64,000 bases of DNA from Cohnella luojiensis (GCF_004564235.1 NZ_SOMN01000003.1:216041-280040), one strand, 5' to 3'. Counted from the stretch's first letter, positions 25,226-33,032 are shown. A program made the numbers and translations. Notes: a model not told the origin generated them from the sequence alone.

Positions 25226-25226
25226 A

Positions 25227-25283
25227 GCAGAAGAGCTTCGTGGCGAACTTGTCGCTGATCGCGTTAAACTTTGGAACGAGTAA
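25227..25283 (+). pseudogene. Remnant C-terminus of a second solute-binding protein gene
   Basis: Directly after the lipoprotein stop codon, shifted by one frame, 18 codons read AEELRGELVADRVKLWNE and then a stop. The part LVADRVKLWNE parallels the end of the intact protein (YVQDRVALWSSK). Its base composition (28 of 54 G+C) is like the GC-richer neighbours rather than the AT-rich importer. It looks like the surviving 3' end of an older binding-protein gene. Confidence 0.6.
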
Positions 25284-25298
25284 GAAAATCAGTATAAT
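25271..25298 (+). promoter_or_regulatory. Candidate SigA promoter for GH95
   Basis: TTGGAA (25271-25276), 16-nt spacer, TATAAT (25293-25298), inside and just after the binding-protein remnant. Transcription would begin at the following hairpin. Confidence 0.4.
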
Positions 25299-25303
25299 AA
25301 TAA

Positions 25304-25333
25304 AGAGAGCCCGAGTTCGCTCGAGCTCTCTTT
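25304..25333 (+). terminator. Hairpin between the importer and GH95
   Basis: Arms AGAGAGC/GCTCTCT (25304-25310 with 25325-25331), inner CGAG/CTCG and a TTCG loop, then only three Ts. It may be a weak terminator for the importer transcript, or a 5' stabilising stem of the GH95 transcript if the TATAAT just upstream is used. Confidence 0.55.
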
Positions 25334-25357
25334 CTACATATGAAGGAGTGATTTGCA

Positions 25358-27715
25358 TTGGGTGAGAGAAGCCATAACGAATGGAAGCTTTGGTATAAGC
25401 AGCCAGCCGCCGAATGGGAAGAAGCTTTACCGATCGGTAACGGCCGATTGGGCGGTATGGTATTCGGAGGAACCGAAGTAGAACGTATCGCCTTGAACGA
25501 TGATACGTTATGGGCTGGGTTTCCTCGCGATACGATCAATTATGAGGCGCGACGTTATCTGGATCGCGCGAGAGCGTTAATCTTCGACGGGCAGAACGTA
25601 GAAGCCCAGAAGCTCATTGAGGCGAAGATGCTTGGTCGGGATTGCGAACCTTATTTGCCGTTAGGCAACCTGCTCCTATCAAGGGTCGGCGGAACGGTGC
25701 CATATTCGGATTACCGGCGCGAACTAAGCTTAGCGGACGGATTGGTTACGGTTTCGTATCGTTCCGGCCAAACCCGAATCTCAGGCGAGTATTTCGCCAG
25801 TGTTCCCGATCAGGTCATATGCGTGCGTTACATTGCCCAAGAAGGCTTATTGAATATGGATTTCACTTTTGATTCTCCGCTGCGCTGCGCGACAAGGGCG
25901 GAGGGGAATGCTTTGGTTATGACAGGGCGCGCTCCCAGCCACGTCTCGGAAAATTATCGCGGAGACCATCCAGCTTCCGTTATGTACGAGGAAGGCTTAG
26001 GCATGCCCTATGAAGCACATGCGAGGATCGAATCGGATGGACTTGTGCACTCGGGGGAAAAACAGCTGGAGGTTCGGAACGCAAATGTCATTACGATTTA
26101 TTTAGCTGCTGCGACCGGATTCGTAGATTATAATAGCAACCCGATTGGCGACGGTATTTCAGATCGCTGCTGCAAGACTTTAGATTCGGCGGCGGGTCTC
26201 GGTTATGAAAAGGTAAAGAAGCGCCATATCGAAGAACACCGGTCTTTGTTCGATCGGGTTGATCTGAGGCTAGGCGCTAACGATCAGACGGATCGGATCA
26301 ACATTCCAACGGACCTGCGGTTATCCGCCTATAAGGAAACAAAAGAGGATCCGGGGCTAGAATCCTTGTATTTCCATTATGGACGTTATTTGCTTATGGC
26401 TAGTTCCAGGCCGGGAACGGAGCCTGCCAATCTCCAAGGGATATGGAATCCGCATGTTCAGCCTCCTTGGCATAGCGACTATACGGTCAACATCAACACG
26501 GAGATGAACTATTGGCTCGCGGAGGTTTGCAATCTAAGCGAATGCCAATTGCCTCTATTCGATATGCTGGACGATTTGAGCAAGAGCGGGCGCCGAACCG
26601 CCGAGATCCATTATGGCTGCCGGGGATGGGCAACGAACCATAATGTCGACATCTGGAGAATGACGACTCCGACTGGCGGGAGCGCATGCTGGGCATTCTG
26701 GCCGTTAGGCGGAGCTTGGATGGTGCGTCATCTATGGGATCGATACTTATTTGATTTGGATACCGATTTTCTGCGCGAACGGGCCTATCCGCTAATGAAG
26801 GGGGCTGCGCTATTCTGCTTAGATTGGCTTATTGAAGGACCCGACGGGAAGTGGGTAACCAACCCTTCCACTTCGCCCGAGAATGCATTCCTAACCTCGG
26901 ACGGGCAAACTTGTAATGTCACGCAAGCCTCGACGATGGACATTATGATCATTCGCGAGCTATTCAAGAACTGCTTGGAAGCCGCTCGAATTCTTGGCAT
27001 GAATGACGATTTCCAGCTTGAAATAGGGAATGCGATGGAGAAGCTGCCATCGTATAAGATCGGACGACACGGTCAAATCCAGGAATGGTACGAGGATTAC
27101 GAAGAAGCAGAGCTGGGGCATCGCCACATTTCCCACCTTTACGGACTTCATCCTAGCGACCAGATCCATGAAGGCACTCCCGAATTATTCGAAGCGGCAA
27201 GAGTAACGTTAGAACGCCGATTGGCGCACGGGGGAGGGCATACCGGCTGGAGCTGCGCATGGCTGATCAACCAGTTCGCGCGACTTAAGGATACGAAACA
27301 AGCTTACGCAAGCGTTCAAACGCTGCTGACTCATTCCACTTATCCGAATTTATTCGATGCTCATCCGCCTTTCCAGATCGACGGGAATTTCGGGGGGACT
27401 GCCGGCATCGCCGAAATGCTGCTTCAAAGCCACCTCGGCGTCATCGAGTTGTTGCCTGCTCTTCCGGAGGCTTGGCCGGAAGGCCGTGTTAGCGGCTTAA
27501 AAGCAAGGGGTGGTTTCATCATCGGCATGGAGTGGAAAGACGATAGGTTGGTGGAAGCATTCGTGTTATCAGTCAAAGGCGGCAAGTGCAACATACGCTA
27601 CGCTAAAGCACGGACGGACATCATCATCACTACAGAAGAGGGCGCCGCGGTTCCCGCTGTTGATGGGGCGTTTGAGTCGGAAGCAGGCGTGAAATACCGG
27701 ATTCGTATTCAATGA
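25358..27715 (+). CDS. GH95 family alpha-L-fucosidase-like glycoside hydrolase
   Basis: 785 aa from TTG 25358, with AAGGAGTG seven nt upstream. The N-terminal beta domain opens with WEEALPIGNGRLGGMVFGG, a GH95 hallmark, followed by an (alpha/alpha)6 barrel. Motifs consistent with known GH95 active-site residues are the Asn pair in YTVNINTEMNYWLAEVCNLS, the Glu in NPSTSPENAF and the Asp in QIDGNFGGTAGIAEMLLQSH. GH95 enzymes invert alpha-1,2-L-fucosyl or alpha-L-galactosyl linkages, as in fucosylated xyloglucan. There is no signal peptide, so a cytosolic role on imported oligosaccharides is likely, together with GH3. Confidence 0.93.
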   Translation: MGERSHNEWKLWYKQPAAEWEEALPIGNGRLGGMVFGGTEVERIALNDDTLWAGFPRDTINYEARRYLDRARALIFDGQNVEAQKLIEAKMLGRDCEPYLPLGNLLLSRVGGTVPYSDYRRELSLADGLVTVSYRSGQTRISGEYFASVPDQVICVRYIAQEGLLNMDFTFDSPLRCATRAEGNALVMTGRAPSHVSENYRGDHPASVMYEEGLGMPYEAHARIESDGLVHSGEKQLEVRNANVITIYLAAATGFVDYNSNPIGDGISDRCCKTLDSAAGLGYEKVKKRHIEEHRSLFDRVDLRLGANDQTDRINIPTDLRLSAYKETKEDPGLESLYFHYGRYLLMASSRPGTEPANLQGIWNPHVQPPWHSDYTVNINTEMNYWLAEVCNLSECQLPLFDMLDDLSKSGRRTAEIHYGCRGWATNHNVDIWRMTTPTGGSACWAFWPLGGAWMVRHLWDRYLFDLDTDFLRERAYPLMKGAALFCLDWLIEGPDGKWVTNPSTSPENAFLTSDGQTCNVTQASTMDIMIIRELFKNCLEAARILGMNDDFQLEIGNAMEKLPSYKIGRHGQIQEWYEDYEEAELGHRHISHLYGLHPSDQIHEGTPELFEAARVTLERRLAHGGGHTGWSCAWLINQFARLKDTKQAYASVQTLLTHSTYPNLFDAHPPFQIDGNFGGTAGIAEMLLQSHLGVIELLPALPEAWPEGRVSGLKARGGFIIGMEWKDDRLVEAFVLSVKGGKCNIRYAKARTDIIITTEEGAAVPAVDGAFESEAGVKYRIRIQ

Positions 27716-27739
27716 ACAAGCTAAACCACTTTTGATATT

Positions 27740-28144
27740 TCAATCGGTAATATTTCTCGTATAATATTCGATAATATCTTTGCGCCGGATGATTCCGACG
27801 AAGACGCCATCGTCGTCAACGACGGGGACGAAATTCTGATCGGCCGCCAATACTAACATATCCTCCATCTGAGCGTTGATCGCAACGCATTCGTTATGGA
27901 TGCGTTTCTTGATTTGGGTTACCGGAACTTGATCCATATTGTCGAAGGTCAACCCGGGCGTATTTTTCAACTTCCATAACAAGTCGCCTTCCGACAAAGT
28001 ACCAATATATATTCCTTCGCTATCGATGAGAGGGATTGCTGTATAGTGGTAAGCTTCGAGCTGCTCCATGGCTACTTTCATGGATACGGAGGTCGTAATG
28101 AAAGAAACTTTGTCTTTAGGCAATAAAAAAGAACTTATTTCCAT
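27740..28144 (-). CDS. CBS-domain pair protein
   Basis: 134 aa, start ATG at 28144 with AAAGGAGAG upstream. It consists of two CBS motifs and little else: the first around AMEQLEAYHYTAIPLIDSEG and YIGTLSEGDLLWKL, the second around EDMLVLAADQNFVPVVDDDG and FVGIIRRKDIIEYY. Stand-alone CBS pairs bind adenine nucleotides; the Bacillus homologues YkuL/DarB bind c-di-AMP, so a second-messenger role is possible but cannot be read from this sequence. Convergent with GH95. Confidence 0.88.
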   Translation of the reverse strand: MEISSFLLPKDKVSFITTSVSMKVAMEQLEAYHYTAIPLIDSEGIYIGTLSEGDLLWKLKNTPGLTFDNMDQVPVTQIKKRIHNECVAINAQMEDMLVLAADQNFVPVVDDDGVFVGIIRRKDIIEYYTRNITD

Positions 28145-28244
28145 CGTGATGAGCTCTCCTTTACTCTGGAGTATTCAATAACCGACACTTTCATTAAAGC
28201 ATACTTTGCTCCTTTATAGGATTGGAAATTGAAGGTTGAAAACT

Positions 28245-28290
28245 CAAAAAGGATATGGGGCTTTCTTCCGAAGAAAAGCTCCGTATCCTT
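28245..28290 (-). terminator. Terminator for the VOC gene
   Basis: Arms of 16 nt (28249-28264 with 28275-28290) with two G-U pairs. A run of five As on the plus strand at 28246-28250 gives the U-run on the minus-strand transcript. Confidence 0.75.
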
Positions 28291-28323
28291 AATTAATGCT
28301 TCCAATCAAGCTTAAAACACCTT

Positions 28324-28740
28324 TTATTCGCCGTCGTAATTAAATTGCCATTCAATTCCGAGTTTATCCGTTAAGCTTCCGTAGCATTTGCTCCAGAAGG
28401 TCTCTTGAAGCTCCATGCCGATCTTGCCGCCTTCTTTCAGCTTATGGAAATACGACTTCACCTCTTCCAAGTTCTTGCTAACGATGGAAAGGCTTATGTT
28501 GTTTCCTTGAACGAAAGGCATTCCCGGGAACACATCGGAGAACATAACGTTGCTCCCCTGGATGTTTAGCCGTGCGTGCATGATTAAGTGTTTCGCTTCC
28601 TCCGGAAGAGGATAGTCGGGGTGCGGCGGCGCATCTCCGAAAGTGGTAAGCATCATGATTTCCGTTTCGAATACTTGAGCATAATACTCGACGGCTTCGC
28701 GGCAATTCCCATTAAAATTAAGATAAGCATCAACGGACAT
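28324..28740 (-). CDS. PhnB-like VOC superfamily protein
   Basis: 138 aa from ATG 28740, with AAGGAG eight nt upstream; a GTG at 28749 would leave no room for a ribosome site. The vicinal-oxygen-chelate fold is recognised by VDAYLNFNGNCREAVEYYAQVF at the start, HLIMHARLNIQGSNVMFSDV in the middle, and the C-terminal KCYGSLTDKLGIEWQFNY. This is the PhnB/YjdN branch (glyoxalase-like, formerly called 3-demethylubiquinone methyltransferase-like), whose substrates are mostly unknown. It is monocistronic with its own terminator. Confidence 0.9.
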   Translation of the reverse strand: MSVDAYLNFNGNCREAVEYYAQVFETEIMMLTTFGDAPPHPDYPLPEEAKHLIMHARLNIQGSNVMFSDVFPGMPFVQGNNISLSIVSKNLEEVKSYFHKLKEGGKIGMELQETFWSKCYGSLTDKLGIEWQFNYDGE

Positions 28741-28935
28741 TAATTTCACTCCTTATCCATATTTGGAAAATGAATACCAAGCAATTATAACATCACAAGG
28801 CGAATTTTCAAATTTCCGCTTGATCCTCGGTCGGCGCGGTTTGAAAGCCGGGGGATGCTTTTCTTTGTTTTGGACAATTTTTCCGGTACAATAAGTCAGG
28901 TAAGAGAAACTCAATGCAAAGGTGCGTGGGATTTC

Positions 28936-29916
28936 ATGAAGTTTAGTGCGCTGGGAAGATCGGGTCTCAAAGTAAGCAAGCTTTGCCTTGGAACGATGAA
29001 CTTTGGCGTGGATACGGACGAGAAAGAATCTTTCCGTATTATGGATGCCGCATTGGATGCTGGAATCAACTTCTTCGACACCGCGAACATTTATGGCTGG
29101 GGCAAGAATGCCGGAAGAACAGAGGAAATCATCGGACGCTGGTTCGCCCAGGGCGGGGGGCGACGCGAGAAAGTCGTACTGGCGACCAAGTTCTACGGAG
29201 ATATGAGCCACGAATCCGATGGACCCAACAGTGAAGCAGGGTTATCCGCTTATAAGCTCCGTCGTCATTTAGATGGATCGCTCAAACGGCTGCAAACCGA
29301 TCATATCGAGTTATATCAAATGCATCACGTCGACCGCAGCGTTTCTTGGGACGAGCTATGGGAAGCCTTTAACGTCGTTCTGCATCAAGGAAAAATCGGA
29401 TACGTAGGTTCTAGCAATTTCGCCGGACGCGATCTTGTCAAAGCCCAATACGAAGCGAAGTCGAACCGTATGCTGGGACTTGTAAGCGAACAGCACAAAT
29501 ACAGCTTGTTATGTCGCCTGCCGGAGCTTGAAGTGTTGCCTGCGGCCGAGGAGCTTGGCATTGGCGTTATCGCTTGGAGCCCGCTGGACGGCGGGTTGCT
29601 CAGCGGACATGCCTTGAAGCCGATCGAAGGCTCCAAGAGAGCGAATAATCCGGAGCGGGTAGAGAAGCACCGCGATCAACTGCACGCTTTCGAAGCGTTG
29701 TGCCGCGAGCTTGGAGAAAGCGAAGCGAACGTCGCGCTAGCATGGACGCTCGTACAGCCCGCGATGACAGCACCGATCATCGGACCAAGAACGTTCGATC
29801 AGCTGCAATCGGCACTAAGAGTCGTGGATATCGTATTGGAGGAAGACACGCTTAATCGACTGGACGAGATTTTCCCGGGTCCCGGCGGTTCCGCTCCTAG
29901 AGCTTACGCTTGGTAA
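28936..29916 (+). CDS. Aldo/keto reductase
   Basis: 326 aa from ATG 28936, where the family's usual opening MKFSALGRSGLKVSKLCLGT begins; a TTG-initiated extension from 28855 adds unrelated residues. The catalytic tetrad is visible as D48 and Y53 in FFDTANIYG, K85 in LATKFYG and H130 in LYQMHHVD. NADPH-site wording (GSSNFAG, then IAWSPLDGGLLSG) places it with AKR family 9/12-type YajO/YccK-like reductases. It reduces aldehydes or ketones with NAD(P)H in the cytosol. It stands alone, followed by two hairpins. Confidence 0.93.
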   Translation: MKFSALGRSGLKVSKLCLGTMNFGVDTDEKESFRIMDAALDAGINFFDTANIYGWGKNAGRTEEIIGRWFAQGGGRREKVVLATKFYGDMSHESDGPNSEAGLSAYKLRRHLDGSLKRLQTDHIELYQMHHVDRSVSWDELWEAFNVVLHQGKIGYVGSSNFAGRDLVKAQYEAKSNRMLGLVSEQHKYSLLCRLPELEVLPAAEELGIGVIAWSPLDGGLLSGHALKPIEGSKRANNPERVEKHRDQLHAFEALCRELGESEANVALAWTLVQPAMTAPIIGPRTFDQLQSALRVVDIVLEEDTLNRLDEIFPGPGGSAPRAYAW

Positions 29917-29961
29917 TCGTCCAAGCCGAATTATGGAATTTATAACTACTTATCATAAAAA

Positions 29962-29983
29962 ACGGGGCGACTATTCGCCCCGT
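29962..29983 (-). terminator. GC-rich hairpin
   Basis: Perfect 9-bp arms ACGGGGCGA/TCGCCCCGT with a 4-nt loop. The A-run just upstream gives a U-run only on the minus strand, but no minus-strand gene ends here; it may act jointly with the next hairpin. Confidence 0.5.
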
Positions 29984-29992
29984 CAGAACGTC

Positions 29993-30042
29993 GAGAAACC
30001 CACGTCGTCTTAATTAAGACGACGTGGGTTTCTCTTTTTTTT
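29993..30042 (+). terminator. Terminator with 42-nt perfect palindrome
   Basis: 29993-30034 is a perfect 21+21 palindrome (GAGAAACCCACG at one end, CGTGGGTTTCTC at the other) centred on TTAATTAA, followed by eight Ts. It terminates the aldo/keto reductase transcript. Confidence 0.9.
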
Positions 30043-30106
30043 GGCCAAGCCTCGAACGTTCCGAAAAAAGTCGTGATTAATGAAGGTGATTAAGTGTACA
30101 AGCATA

Positions 30107-30147
30107 TCTCTGATTCTCTGAATACTTTATAGTACCTGAATCAGAGA
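30107..30147 (+). promoter_or_regulatory. Hairpin abutting the CHRD ribosome binding site
   Basis: Arms TCTCTGATTC (30107-30116) and GAATCAGAGA (30138-30147) are perfect complements. The 3' arm touches the GAGGAGG ribosome site (30145-30151), so folding could limit translation, or the pair could be a protein operator. Confidence 0.45.
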
Positions 30148-30160
30148 GGAGGAATACAGA

Positions 30161-30631
30161 ATGGCTGATTTTATTGCGATATTGCGAGGTCGATTTGAAG
30201 TGCCGCCGGTTGCCACGGATGCGACTGGAACAACGTTATTTCGACTTAGCGGTGATGGCAGGCGTCTGCACTTTTCTCTAAAAGTCAATAATATCCGAAA
30301 CGCCACCCAAGCCCATATTCACTTGGGATTCCCCGGACAGAATGGGCCGATAGTCGCATTCCTGTTTGGTGCGGGCAGATCCGGTAATACAGGTGGGTCA
30401 GATTTTTTGGTGGAAGGTACCTTAACGCGCGAAGATTTGATCGGACCCCTAGAGTGGGGGACGATCGCCGACCTCGTGCGTGAGATTCTGCGCGGTAATA
30501 CCTATGTCAACGTTCATACGGTACAAAATCCGGATGGCGAAATACGCGGACAAATTGTACCTACCCTAGGGACGATGTCGACGCGGAAGAGCAAAGCCGT
30601 GAAGAAGGGCTCCAGTAAACGAAAAACGTAG
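30161..30631 (+). CDS. CHRD-domain protein without signal peptide
   Basis: 156 aa, start ATG 30161 after GAGGAGGAA. The CHRD domain fills residues 3-135: FIAILRGRFEVPPVATDATG, a beta-rich core with QAHIHLGFPGQNGP, and NVHTVQNPDGEIRGQI at the end. The tail is very basic (RKSKAVKKGSSKRKT). CHRD domains are normally extracellular in chordin and bacterial surface proteins; here there is no signal sequence, so the protein is cytosolic, released at lysis or loaded onto the spore. No partner gene is adjacent. Function unknown. Confidence 0.88.
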   Translation: MADFIAILRGRFEVPPVATDATGTTLFRLSGDGRRLHFSLKVNNIRNATQAHIHLGFPGQNGPIVAFLFGAGRSGNTGGSDFLVEGTLTREDLIGPLEWGTIADLVREILRGNTYVNVHTVQNPDGEIRGQIVPTLGTMSTRKSKAVKKGSSKRKT

Positions 30632-30650
30632 AACCTGTATAAAAAGATAA

Positions 30651-30683
30651 AGCCCGCCACTCTCTATTTAGAGAAGGCGGGCT
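30651..30683. terminator. Bidirectional terminator
   Basis: AGCCCGCC/GGCGGGCT arms (30651-30658 with 30676-30683) between the convergent CHRD and DUF2653 genes. Confidence 0.8.
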
Positions 30684-30702
30684 ATTGACTTTTCGCTGAC
30701 TA

Positions 30703-30978
30703 TTAAGAAATATCCGCCCACATCTCGTCTTCAACGTCGAGCGTAATTTGCGAAGGATAGACTCGCTGGTCATACTCGGTAAGCATGTAACGCATGATCG
30801 CTTCCTTAAGATTTGCTTCGATCAAGATGCGTTGGCGCCCTTGGATCCAAACCTCGGCGCTGAAGCCTTGGTCTTCTTCGTACACGAGCTCGACTTCGAC
30901 GGAGGTCACGGGCACTTCATAACGTTCCGCCATGTTCAGGCATACGGCGTTGACGATTTGATCCATGCTAAGTCGCAT
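30703..30978 (-). CDS. YxcD-like DUF2653 protein
   Basis: 91 aa. It matches the small YxcD/DUF2653 family of Bacilli: MDQIVNAVCLNMAERYEVPV at the N-terminus, then VEVELVYEEDQGFSAEVWIQ and a C-terminal helix MRYMLTEYDQRVYPSQI. It is soluble and without known function. The ATG at 30978 has a poor ribosome site, so translation may depend on the gene six nt upstream, which encodes a Gly-rich membrane protein. The pair forms a small operon. Confidence 0.82.
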   Translation of the reverse strand: MRLSMDQIVNAVCLNMAERYEVPVTSVEVELVYEEDQGFSAEVWIQGRQRILIEANLKEAIMRYMLTEYDQRVYPSQITLDVEDEMWADIS

Positions 30979-30984
30979 TTTCGA

Positions 30985-31413
30985 TTACCAACGACGATGG
31001 TTTGGATTTTGGGATTGCCGGCGTCTCTTAAACGCATCGTAGATTCCTCTGGCCACCATGAACAAGACGACTAACGCGATAGCGTTCAATAGGAAGCCCA
31101 TCATGTTGCCGAAGAATCCGGACCCGAACATCCCGCCGAACATCAAACCTGCCAATCCGCCGATCATCATGCCTTTCATGAAGCTTCCTCCGCTGAAAAA
31201 TCCGCGGTTAGTCGATGTTCCGGCAGAAGATGCCGAGGATTTATTCGCGGTGGAGCTGTTGCTCACGCCGTTATCTGATTGAGCCGGTGTTTTGTTGAAC
31301 GATTTCTTGCCCGAGCTGAACGAGCGGGGTCTTGCGTCCGCGCTGTCGGCCGGAACGGTTACGACGACGGTGAATGCGAATAAGCTAAGCAATAGCAATG
31401 CTTTTTTCCACAT
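30985..31413 (-). CDS. Exported/membrane protein with Gly-Met-rich hydrophobic segment
   Basis: 142 aa, start ATG 31413 with AGGAGGAATT upstream. An N-terminal signal helix (about 4-22) precedes a Ser/Asn/Thr-rich linker (about 30-75), a Gly-Met-Phe-rich hydrophobic segment (SFMKGMMIGGLAGLMFGGMF), a second helix (LLNAIALVVLFMVARGIYDA) and a basic C-tail. The arrangement resembles the N-terminal part of Tim44-like proteins without the Tim44 domain itself. Its partner is the DUF2653 gene downstream. No function can be assigned. Confidence 0.8.
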   Translation of the reverse strand: MWKKALLLLSLFAFTVVVTVPADSADARPRSFSSGKKSFNKTPAQSDNGVSNSSTANKSSASSAGTSTNRGFFSGGSFMKGMMIGGLAGLMFGGMFGSGFFGNMMGFLLNAIALVVLFMVARGIYDAFKRRRQSQNPNHRRW

Positions 31414-31506
31414 TTGGTTTAATTCCTCCTGCTAAAATGATTGTTGCGTACATTCATTCTATACGTGATAGGGGGGAGAGGGTTTCAGTAATTCCGAAGG
31501 TGCCCG

Positions 31507-31534
31507 TTAGCAAATTTTGAGGTATGCTTATACT
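31507..31534 (+). promoter_or_regulatory. Candidate SigA promoter of the DUF309 gene
   Basis: TTAGCA (31507-31512), 16-nt spacer, TATACT (31529-31534). The RNA would start near 31541, ahead of the AGAGGAG ribosome site, supporting the ATG at 31571. Confidence 0.5.
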
Positions 31535-31570
31535 CAGATGCGGAAAGTCAAGAAAGAGGAGAACTACCCA

Positions 31571-32128
31571 ATGACATTATTCCATTATCCGGAAGAATAT
31601 ATTCATTATTTGGCGGAATACAACGGTTCGCGGGATTATTTCGAATGCCATGAGATTATGGAGGAGTATTGGAAGGAACATCCGGAATCGGAATTCAAGA
31701 CGAGCTGGCTGGCGCTCATCCGGATACCGGTATGCCTGTACCATGCGCGTCGAGGCAACTGGACGGGAGCCGTTAAGCTTATGGGCAAGGCAGCGGAAGA
31801 GGCGGAAGCTCTGCAATTTGATAAGTTAGGACTTGACGGAGCAAGGCTTGTAGAAGAGTTGCGGCGGGCGGCGAAGGAATGGCGCGATCCTGGCGCGCGG
31901 TACGCGGACATAGAGCTGCCGATTACGGATGGAGAATTGCTGGAAGCAGCTAAAGAGCGATGCAAGGAATTGGGGTATAGGTGGGGAATTCCTGGGCTGG
32001 AAGCGGGAGATGACGTAATCCATCGCCATAGGACGAGAGATCGCAGCGAGGTCGTACTGGCTAGAAAAGAATCGGCCAAGCGCAAAGCGCTTAGCCGCGG
32101 GATTCCAGATGACGATAGCCGTCGGTGA
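31571..32128 (+). CDS. DUF309 domain protein
   Basis: 185 aa from ATG 31571, seven nt after AAGAGGAG. The DUF309 helical motif is near the N-terminus: EYNGSRDYFECHEIMEEYWK, with the conserved H-E-x-x-E-x-x-W pattern, then a second helix pair LIRIPVCLYHARRGNWTGAV. The conserved His/Glu residues suggest a metal or small-ligand site, but the family (YpuF-like in Bacilli) has no established function. The C-terminal 70 residues are basic and less conserved. The 3' end overlaps the convergent carbonic anhydrase gene by 38 nt. Confidence 0.85.
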   Translation: MTLFHYPEEYIHYLAEYNGSRDYFECHEIMEEYWKEHPESEFKTSWLALIRIPVCLYHARRGNWTGAVKLMGKAAEEAEALQFDKLGLDGARLVEELRRAAKEWRDPGARYADIELPITDGELLEAAKERCKELGYRWGIPGLEAGDDVIHRHRTRDRSEVVLARKESAKRKALSRGIPDDDSRR

Positions 32129-32669
32129 CCATCTCTAGTTCGCCTGTTTCCGGGTGAATAATGAGTCCGTGCACCGGAGTGTTTGGAGGAAGGAGAGGGT
32201 GATTGCGAACGATATCGACGCTGTTCTCTACGCTTTCGCGAACGCTATCGAAGCCCGTTAACCAACGGTTTAGATTAATGCCGGAATGGCGGAGAGTATG
32301 GATGACATGGTCTTGAATACCGCGCGCTTCCATGTGGGCAACGATATTGTTCGGATCGATCCCCGTCATTCCGCATTCATGATGCCCGACGATGAACACT
32401 TCATCGGCGTTCAACTCGTATAGCGCGATCAAGATGCTGCGCATAATGTTGCCGAATGGCGAAGTCAGGATAGCTCCGGCGTTCTTAATGATCTTCGCGT
32501 CGCCGTTCTTGAGATTCATCGCCCTGGGAAGCAATTCCGTCAGGCGCGCATCCATGCAAGTGACGATGACCATGCGCTTGTCCGGAAATCGGGTGGTCAA
32601 GTACTCTTCATACTCTTTTTTCTTCACGAACTCTTGATTATAAGCCATTATTGCATCCATTTTACGCAC
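32091..32669 (-). CDS. Beta-class carbonic anhydrase
   Basis: 192 aa from GTG 32669 with GGGAGG eight nt upstream. Zinc ligands and the Asp-Arg dyad are all visible: C38, D40, R42 in VTCMDARL and H96, C99 in IVGHHECG. This corresponds to the YtiB-type short beta-carbonic anhydrases of Bacilli, which interconvert CO2 and bicarbonate. It is followed 3' by a convergent DUF309 gene with a 38-nt overlap. The HesB-like gene is 21 nt upstream on the same strand and may share its transcript. Confidence 0.93.
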   Translation of the reverse strand: MRKMDAIMAYNQEFVKKKEYEEYLTTRFPDKRMVIVTCMDARLTELLPRAMNLKNGDAKIIKNAGAILTSPFGNIMRSILIALYELNADEVFIVGHHECGMTGIDPNNIVAHMEARGIQDHVIHTLRHSGINLNRWLTGFDSVRESVENSVDIVRNHPLLPPNTPVHGLIIHPETGELEMVTDGYRHLESRG

Positions 32670-32690
32670 TGCTAGTTCCTCCCGCTCTAT

Positions 32691-33032
32691 CTATTTCGCG
32701 GCATCCGCCTTACGTTTATCTTCCAGCTTCAATCGATTGCTATAAATCTGCCCGTCGCTCGCCAGCTTGAACGCCCGGTGCTCCGGTTGGTAGGTAACGC
32801 GCATCAGATCGTCGAAGAACACTTCTTGGCGTTTCTCGTACCACACTTCCAATGAATTGCTTTCGGCCTGCAGATCTCCTCCGGCGGGGGCGTCGATTGC
32901 CCACAGCGTAGCAACTCCGCTCGCCGAGCAGCCGCAGCCTTCGGAATCGGACACGAGCTTCCACACAGCAGCATCAGCGCCGAATCTATTCTTTACTTCC
33001 GCGATAGCGTCCTCGCTCCATTGAATGATCAT
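32691..33032 (-). CDS. HesB/YqkB-like iron-sulfur biosynthesis family protein
   Basis: 113 aa, ATG at 33032 after GGAGAGGAGAA. The protein has the HesB-like fold wording of the Bacillus YqkB group (IIQWSEDAIAEVKNRFG; VWKLVSDSEGCGCSASGV), with clustered Cys in GCGC, but lacks the C-terminal CxC of true A-type Fe-S carriers. It is therefore a distant relative whose cluster-binding role is unproven. It is upstream of the carbonic anhydrase gene in the same direction. Confidence 0.82.
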   Translation of the reverse strand: MIIQWSEDAIAEVKNRFGADAAVWKLVSDSEGCGCSASGVATLWAIDAPAGGDLQAESNSLEVWYEKRQEVFFDDLMRVTYQPEHRAFKLASDGQIYSNRLKLEDKRKADAAK

